Positions 12,701-21,700 of a stretch of DNA of 22,522 nucleotides are shown one piece after another (positions within the stretch are counted from its first letter, which is position 1; the number at the start of each line of letters is the position of its first letter). Source of the stretch: Apostichopus californicus (taxonomy: Eukaryota > Echinodermata > Holothuroidea > Aspidochirotida > Stichopodidae); NCBI GenBank assembly GCA_020650975.1, contig JAIPMN010016805.1, forward strand, positions 1 to 22,522, given 5' to 3'. Below the pieces are notes generated by a model. The model searched no databases, was not told where the DNA came from, and worked only from the letters and a program-made list of their open reading frames with translations. Both the position numbers and the translations under genes were made by a program.

Positions 12701-15700
12701 TTAAGATCTCTTAATATGAAAATAGTGTCTTGGTTAATTTTTTTTATTTTTGCTTTCTTCAAGTGTTTTTTACTAAATGGTCAAGTACTCTGACAAATGT
12801 TTTATTCTTTCTTTCTTAGGATAGAAATGTTTATCTGTCAGTGGTTCACATGCTGGAGAAGAAAGATCAGCTGCCTGTGGTCTGTTTTACTTTCTCGAAG
12901 AAGAGATGTGACGATAACGCCTTCTCTCTACTCAGTCTCGACCTCACCACCTCACAAGAAAAGAACAAAATACACATATTCTTCAAGAAATGTGTTGCAA
13001 GGTTGAAAGGCACAGATAAACAGCTCCCTCAGGTAACATTATTGGTTTCCATCTAGCTGAACTGTTACCCATGGTTTCCACAACTGCTTCTACATTCCTT
13101 GAAGTATTTTAATTTTATCAAAGGATTGACCATGTCTTTGTGTGTATGCAATGTTATATGTAACTCTTCTTATTGTTAAGGTACTAGGAGACATCGATGT
13201 CACTCTTATAAAATATCACTACATGCAATAGAACACAATTTTGCGGGTTTTATTATGTTGTCTACTCAGCAAATTTTACATTTTCACATTTTAAAGACAA
13301 CAACCTGTATGCATGTGAAATGCATTAAAGGATCACTCTACCAATAAAAGAACAACTCATATGTGTGTGTTTGATCTTTTAACGTTTTAGTTTTTCTTAT
13401 TTTTCCAAGGTTTGTCACATGAATACTCTCCTACAGAAGGGCATTGGGATACATCACAGTGGTATACTACCAATACTCAAAGAAGTGGTTGAGATGCTTT
13501 TTCAGAAGGGGCTAGTAAAGGTGAGAACTCAGAAATGCTAAACTCACAGAAGGGGGATACAGGAGAGGGGTTGGGGAGGGGGACGATGGGAAAGGTGGGA
13601 GGTGTCAGCTACCAACTTGTGGTAGGAGTACAGTATTATGATGAGCAGTAGTATCAAGCACTACTTCTTGGTTGTGCTTAATATTCAAAAAAAAGTTCTG
13701 AACATTGCAATAAAGCTGTAAATTATCCAAAACATAGTTTTCTGTTGCTGTTGTGGGATTAACAATGTCTTTTTCTCTCAGGATGTAACTGGCATAACAG
13801 ATAACTGCACAATGTATAACATATACCCCCCCCCCTCCCCTATCCGCTTTTAGTATATTATGAAAATGAGATTATGTTCTTTACCACATATTTCCCCTGA
13901 TTGACCTTGAGTCCTGAAGCTTTATCCCCTTCCCCACACCCCCATCCCCTCTCGTCAGTCCTGCTTGTAGGTAAAGAGCCATACCATGAAGGTCTTCATT
14001 TTAATGCTGATGTATTTCATCTAAAGTTTAACCTATTCAATAGAATGTTAACTTCAGAGAAATGTTAACAGAAAACAATGGCAAACTTCCCCCTCACCAT
14101 TAACCTACCAATCATGCCAACTTTTATATTAATCTTTGCTAATATTGTTATAAAATTGCAGTTTTAATCCAATGAGAAGTGTTCAGGGATACTTTTTTCT
14201 TGCCTTCCAGATCCTTTTTGCTACCGAGACATTTGCCATGGGGGTGAACATGCCAGCCAGGACAGTGGTCTATGATTCCATTCGTAAGCATGACGGTACA
14301 TCCCTACGCCACCTTAATCCCGGGGAGTACATTCAGATGGCAGGTAGAGCCGGCAGAAGGGGGCTCGATACCACAGGGACAGTCATTATTCTCTGTAAAG
14401 GAGACGTGCCAGAGGTGTCAGACCTTCACAAGATGATGCTTGTAAGTGACCTAAAAATCACAACCTTATGCAGAAACAGAAACAGAAATTAACAGAAAGG
14501 GGCTGGGGAGGAGGGGGGGTGGGGGGAGGGAAAGAAGAAAAATTAGAATTTTCAAATCACAGTTAACATAACTGAGAAACACTAATTAAAATCGATTTAA
14601 CATTGATTCGTCTTATCTAGAGAATACAAGTTAAGACATGAAGTAAGGTATACTTTTTACATAGGGGCCTAAGTATCATAGGATATTGTGCAACATAAAT
14701 GATGGAGAATGCATATTTACAACTAATCATTTATTCTCCATATACTGATATATTTCCACTATGTTCCAAAGAGTGTAGGTATGTCCTTAAGAGATGACTT
14801 TAGGCAGATTTTTAGTTTTGATGTAATCTAGTCCAAGAAAAAACAATGAGTGTTAATATTGTTACTATAGCTATTCTTGTTTTCAAGATAGTCACATTTA
14901 AAATATGTCAAATCTCTGGAATGCTCTTTTAAGGCTAAACTGGTAATGACTTGGGCTCCTCAGTGTAGGCCTCAATGTTTAATGTTAATCCATTGTTTTA
15001 TAAGATCTAATTTACTTCAACCAAGGCATGTTCTTTCAACTTCATATAATAAACAATTACAGAGCATCCTTGAATGACATTCAATACTATTTTGTTATTG
15101 ACAAATTGGTAATACATTATAAACTTGTCATTTGAGGCTAACAAAAGTCCTATGTTTTTCCCATTGAGTTTTGTGTTGCATCTGAGGAACTGATTTAATG
15201 GTCTGGGTGTTAGACTTCATAGTCCAGTCACTTTAATTGATGAACCTTGCTTGTTTAACGGTCAAACTAAAGTGTGGTATAGAAATATAACCGAGACTTG
15301 AAGCAGTGTTTGTCAACAGTCTACAGCATATCAAAATTAATTTAGTACCTAAAGTTATCCTTTCTGTGTTGATTGGGTACAAATTTATCACTACAACCTT
15401 CAAGATCAATTTAACGTCCACCTCTTGTGTAGTTCTTTGAATACACAACAATATTCCCCTACCCTCCCACCAACGCCTCTTTTATTAATATTTTTTGTCA
15501 TTAGTTTAATATTTATTACTATTTAAATGTAAAATGAAGTTTTAGTTCAAGTTCCTTTGAAGTTCATTTTCAACTTCATTTTGAACTTCATTTTGACCAT
15601 TCATTTTGACCATTCATTTGACCATTCATTTTTCATTGACCATTCATTTTGACTATTGACCAGTTCATTTGAACTTCATTTTAACCTTCATTTTGAACTT

Positions 15701-18700
15701 CATTTTGAAGTTCATTGAAGTTCCTTTCAACATCTTTGATCACTGCCAATATTAAATTAAAATCCGACATCTCTTCAGGGCAAACCGACAATGCTCGCAT
15801 CACAGTTCCGTCTGACGTACACGATGATCCTCCACGTTCTAAGAGTGAGTGAGATCCGAGTTGAGGATATGATGCGCCACAGTTTTCTGGAGTTTGATGC
15901 GTTAGAGGCCCAAGCAGATAACAAAGAGAAGGCCAAAACCCTAGCATCGGAGCTGCAGACCATGGAGGATGTCGACTGCTATCTCTGTAATATCGACCTA
16001 AAAGAGTACTACTCCAGCTGCAAATTCCTGACCGAAGCGAGACAAAAGTTCCAGGTACAAAAACTGGCCAGTATTCCTGTTTGCTTTTTTGGCAAACCTA
16101 AGGATTATATTGGCAGCTAATTATTTATGCAAATTTTTGAACAATAGAAACTAGAAGCTAAGTCCAAGGTACCAGGGGCTAATTCATAATGTTGAAGGCA
16201 TCACAGGTTAAGGCAGAGTCTATAGGGCCCTGGTTTTGTTGGTGGCAAGGTAATGGCACTTGAACATATGGTGGCAAATTTTTGTATTAATTCATTGGTT
16301 CATGCCTTTGGAACTGTCGTAGTAGAGGTCTTTAGAAAGTCTGTGACTATTCAACAACAAAAATTAAACACTCCACTTCATAGCTGAGATATACCTAGGC
16401 CTCGCCTAATTTGCATACATATACCTGACAGGAGATTTCCTATTCATCTAGTGATTAGACTGAATAATATAATTGTACGAGTGGGTTGTAATCCCGGCCT
16501 CTGTAACTGTGTTCTGACTTTGGAAAGATATGCAGAAAATGTTATGAACAGTTCTTGCAAGTGAATCTCACTTTCTTAACACATACTTAAAACATAAGAA
16601 TACAGTATAAGGACATCAGTATAGGGTGAGACTGCATTGCAGGGTGAAGGGAATGAGATGAGCATGTTATCTCGCATATATAGTGATCACAACATGTGCA
16701 TTATTATATTTACTCTGTGGATATTACACTTTTGCCCTCCCTCCTTCCCTCTTTCTCTCCCTTCTTCCCTCCCTCCGTCCCTCGAATGGCTTAGAAGAAC
16801 TACTGTTTAGTACTTGTATCATACAACAATACACACATAACTGGAGCAGCACACAAGTGAATGTTATGGGAAGTACACTGGGGGTTGTATAACTTTCATT
16901 AAGTTTAAGACAAGACAGCCATGACAAGTCACCCATTTTGATTTTATTTGCTTTCAGAAAATTTTGCTGACTCATCCAACTGCCATCAAGTCCTTGGCCC
17001 CTGGCAGGGTGGTCATCGTCAAGAACTCAAAACACAACAGTGCCCTCGGGGTAGTACTGAAGAGCCCATCGGGGATGAAGAAGAAAGTCGTCACTTCGTT
17101 AGTGATTTGCGAAGAGAACTCTAATGCCAGCGGTGACGATAAACAAAATGGACCTAGTAATGAGTCTCATGTCCAGCCTATCAAAAAGGAAGCCCTCTTT
17201 CACCCAGATGGGCTGTGTGGTCATGTGATTGAGGATTTAGAAGCAGAAGACATCCTTGGGATCACCCACACCAAAGTAACCATCAAACCAGATGCAATAA
17301 TCGACAATTATAAGAAAAGGAAACTTCCCAGGTTCAGGTAAGTTTAGACGAATCAAGACATAAACATCTCGGGTAGAATATTGTGCTTCTTATCATTATC
17401 CCACAGAGTTAAAAGTCATCAGTTTTGACTCACCCCCCACCCCTCCCCCCTAAAAAAAATAAAAAATCATGCCAAAAAATGGTAAAAGGTTTCAAATATA
17501 CTTATACTATACTGGAGGTTCTGCCTCTACTTATTATTCCCAGACAGTGAATAGAGTTCAATTAGACAATTAAATATCTCATTGAGGGAACTAATTTGAG
17601 AGTGTCAGTAAGTGGCTACATATATCATGTTTGTAAACGGAAGAAAATTGGTAAAGTCAGAACTGATTGACTAACAAAAAGCTTTAGACGACGATTCTAG
17701 ATGAAAAGCAATCACTACGAATTTTTTTTGTGAGGTTTTTTCTTAAGACATGTGTAACAACTGTACCAGAATTCTATATTTTTCATATTTTTTGTCACAT
17801 TTCTGGTCACAATTAATGTTTCTCTAAAACTATGTTAACATGGTTGCATAAAACAAATCATTGGCCAGAAGAAATAAGATTTAGTAATCCATCAGTTTCG
17901 TTTGTTTACAGTCAAGATCCACCTGGACAATCCACGGTCCTTGCCACTCAGGAACTCCTGCGTCTGACAGAAGCTAATCCAGAAGGCTTGGAAACGGTGG
18001 ATGCAGTCAAAGATTTCCATATCAGAGACTTGGAGTTAGTAGAACAATACAAAGAAATGCAGAACTTAGATATGACTATCGGCAAATATGACTGTCTCGG
18101 CTGCTCACAGTTTGATGATCATGTAAGGCTCTTTGTCTTTTTTTCCCTTCTTTGTTTATTGGTTTCGTTTACAGCTTAAACCAAAAAACTTTAAAAGCAT
18201 TGTGTATGTAGTAGATGAATCAATTAAAGATGTGCTTCAAATTCTGCAGAATTACGGAGTAAATAGGTACTTTTTGTCTCACAGATTTTCATGATAATTG
18301 AATTTAAGTCATGTTTCAGAGAACGTTAATGTAATCCATATTTGCAGGTCTTTGATACAACTTGGGGTTACATTCTCCAGTTTATACTGAAGTTTTACCC
18401 CAATTGTTAAGTATGTGTTTTACTGATACCTAAAGCAAGAATGAGGGTTTGAATTGGCTCACGCTTACGATCATACTCAATGATAAACTGTATTATAGAA
18501 GAACAATAAATTTTAGGGAATAAGTGAAATATTGAAGAATGTTCAGTCCAAGCCTCACAGTAAAGTAAAACCTATGATGAATGTATGCTATACTACAATT
18601 TTGTTTTTTTTAAAGTGTGTGTGTTTCCTAATTTGTCTTCAAACACTGCCACCACAGAGCAGTAAAACTGTCGTCATCACTGGTATTTGTGAATCAGTGC

Positions 18701-21700
18701 CCTGAGTTCATTTGATAGGACAGTCCTTCGATTTAACTAGTTCTTGGTCCTTTGAAATCCACAGTTTGCTACCTTCAGTAAGAAAATGAAAATGTTTGAA
18801 GATCAGAAACACTTCAACTTTCTCTCGTGTGACGACAGTCTGCAGCTTATTCCAGAATATCATCAAAGAATACAGGTAAAACTTTCACTTTTATCTTAGA
18901 AATTTTACTCTCACAAAACTCCTGTGTGACCTTTAACTTTTTTTCAATTGTGAGGGAGGGGCAGGGTCTTGTATGTGGTAAGTACTACTGCAGCAGTGGT
19001 CAAAGACTAATTAAAAAATTTAAATGGCCTGGTCAACGAAATGTCAGGATCTTCTGGAATCGGTTAGTTGATTACTATATAAGCAACCTCTGAGTGAACC
19101 ACTTTTATTGGCAGTGCCTTAGTTTAACCTGTTGTAGTCATATTTTGAGCAAAGTTCAACAACCGTGAAAGAATTGCTGTAAATTTGCGGCCAGACTTGT
19201 CATTTATTTTGCCGTTTGAGCAGTCCTATATATCGATTTATCAATGTTTTTATTACATAAAGGTGTTACAAGAGTTAGGCCATATAAGCAACAAGAAAAC
19301 TCTGGAGTTGAAAGGTAGAGTTGCCTGCGAGATGAATATTCATGAGCTGGTGATTACCGAGCTGGTCTTCAGGAACATCCTGTCACCGTTGGAACCCGGA
19401 GAAATCGCCGCCCTCTTATCGTGTACGGTATTCCAGGATAGGAGATGCAACGAGCCAGATTTAACAGAAACACTCAAACAGGTTAGCAGTAATTTGTTCG
19501 ATCTTAATTTTTTTACCTGGAAGATGGATCAGAATATGTGATAGGTCCTTTGAAAATATTCAAAAAGTCAGATATCTTTGTACCATTTAACATTGAGTTT
19601 CTTATTACATTGGACATTCCAAGCATCATAAAGATGGTATATGAAAGGGTAAGTTTGATTAGTTCATTAACGTGGCTAGATAAATATATTTAAACCTAGG
19701 TTATCTGGATCCTGCATTATCCTGACCTAAAATGTGTTTATATTCCACGTCCCACTGTATGTCCTTAATCAGAGTCTTTAAAACAAAAAGGAGGCAAAAT
19801 TACTAATCAAATGACATTTTAGATCCCAGTTTTGGTGCCTCAGCACTGAAGGACATCTTTCTGCAAAAAAAAAGAAAACAATAATTAAGTGAAATTACAG
19901 ACATTTATGGAACTTGAAGTGCAAATATATTAATTTTATGGGACTTTGTTCTTGCAGGAAAGTATAGTCTTACTACCACACTTAAAAGCAATATACAATA
20001 ACATTTCCTTAATAGAACTTCAACATAGGCTTTTGTAACTCCCAGAAACTTCTAGCACTTGGAGATTGTCTTCTTATGTCTACCACAGTACCTCAGGAAT
20101 AAAGTGCTTATATTGATCAAGAATTTAATGGTGATAAATCACAAAGCTGACTGAGCCTTTGTCACAATGCAGCTTCTAGCTATATCATTTTATCTTCAGA
20201 ATCGTGATATACACAAATTGGGTTTTTGAAGCTTATTGTTTTAGTCACAGGTCAAAGTCAAATATATTATACTCACGATTGAACATCATGGCAACCCTCA
20301 ATGCATCTTGACAATTTTTTTATGATTTTTCAGGGTGTTGAGAAAATCAAAGCCATAGCTCAAGAAATTGGAGAAATCCAATATAACTGTCAGGTGAAGA
20401 TTCCACCGAGTGAATTTGTGGAGCAGTATAGGTTTGGTCTGACAGAAGTGGTGTACCAGTGGGCCAAGGGAATGGTGAGTTAAAATACTTAAACTTTGAC
20501 TTTTGTTCTGATATGGAAAGATGTCTCCCAGTTCAAAATGGATTTGGATTGTTGAAATGTGGCTAATAATGTTATTAAGATAATAAGATCTTTACATGTT
20601 TCTTAATATGTCTGCAAATGACTTGTTGCAGCAATGTCACAATATGTGGTGGCATCCAATACAAGTTACAATCTGAGTAGCATGCAATACAAGTTACCAT
20701 GTGATTAGCTTACAATACAAGTTACAATGTGAGTAGCGAACAATACCAGTTACAATGTGAGTAGCATACAATACAAGTTACAATGTGAGTAGCATACAAT
20801 ACAAGCTACAATGTGCATAGCATCCAATACAAGTTACAATGTGAGTAGCATACTATACAAGTTACAATGTGAGTAGCATAAAATACAAGTTACAATGTCA
20901 GTAGCATACAATACAATTTACGATGTGTGTAGCATATAATACAAATTACGATGTGAGTAGCATACAATAAAAGTTACAATGTGAGTAGCATACAATACAA
21001 GTTACAATGTGAGTAGCATACAATACAAGCTACAATGTGCATAGCATCCAATACAAGTTACAATGTGAGTAGCATACTATACAAGTTACAATGTGAGTAG
21101 CATACTATACAAGTTATAATGTGAGTAGCATAAAATACAAGTTAAAATGTGAGTAGCATACAATAAAAGTTACAATGTGAGTAGCATACAATACAAGTAA
21201 CAATGTGATAAGCATACAAGTGAGTAGCATACAATGTGAGTAGCATACAATGTGAGTAGCATACTATACAAGTTACAATGTGAGTAGCATAAAATACAAG
21301 TTACAATGTGAGTAGCATACAATACAAGTAACAATGTGATAAGCATACAAGTGAGTCGCATACAATGTGAGTAGCATACAATGTGAGTAGCATACAATAC
21401 AAGTTACAATGTGAGTAGCATACAATACAAGTTACAATGTGAGTAGCATACAATACAAGTTACAATGTGAGTAGCATACAATGTGAGTAGCATACAATGT
21501 GAGTAGCATACAATACAAATTATAGTGTGAGATAGCATACAGTTGCCTAGTGAGGCAGCCTGCAGGTGCAGTAACCGAGCATTGTAGCCTGCAATATACG
21601 CCTGCAATATTATCAGCCGGCAAAAGATCCATTTTTCATATTACTTTGTCAGCCATTTTCTGAGATAACAAACTTGACGGATGTCTCTGAGGGGATCATC

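Noticed and set aside
15681..15963. Minus-strand open frames opposite exon 18
   Set aside because: Shadows of the coding exon on the other strand, with no independent support.
20652..21541. CRISPR-like array
   Set aside because: Units are contiguous with no unique spacers, in an animal intron; it is a minisatellite.
21170..21632. Minus-strand open frames rich in Leu, Thr, Cys and Tyr ([12 protein letters not shown] repeats)
   Set aside because: Pure translation of the 28-bp minisatellite, whose period is not a multiple of three.
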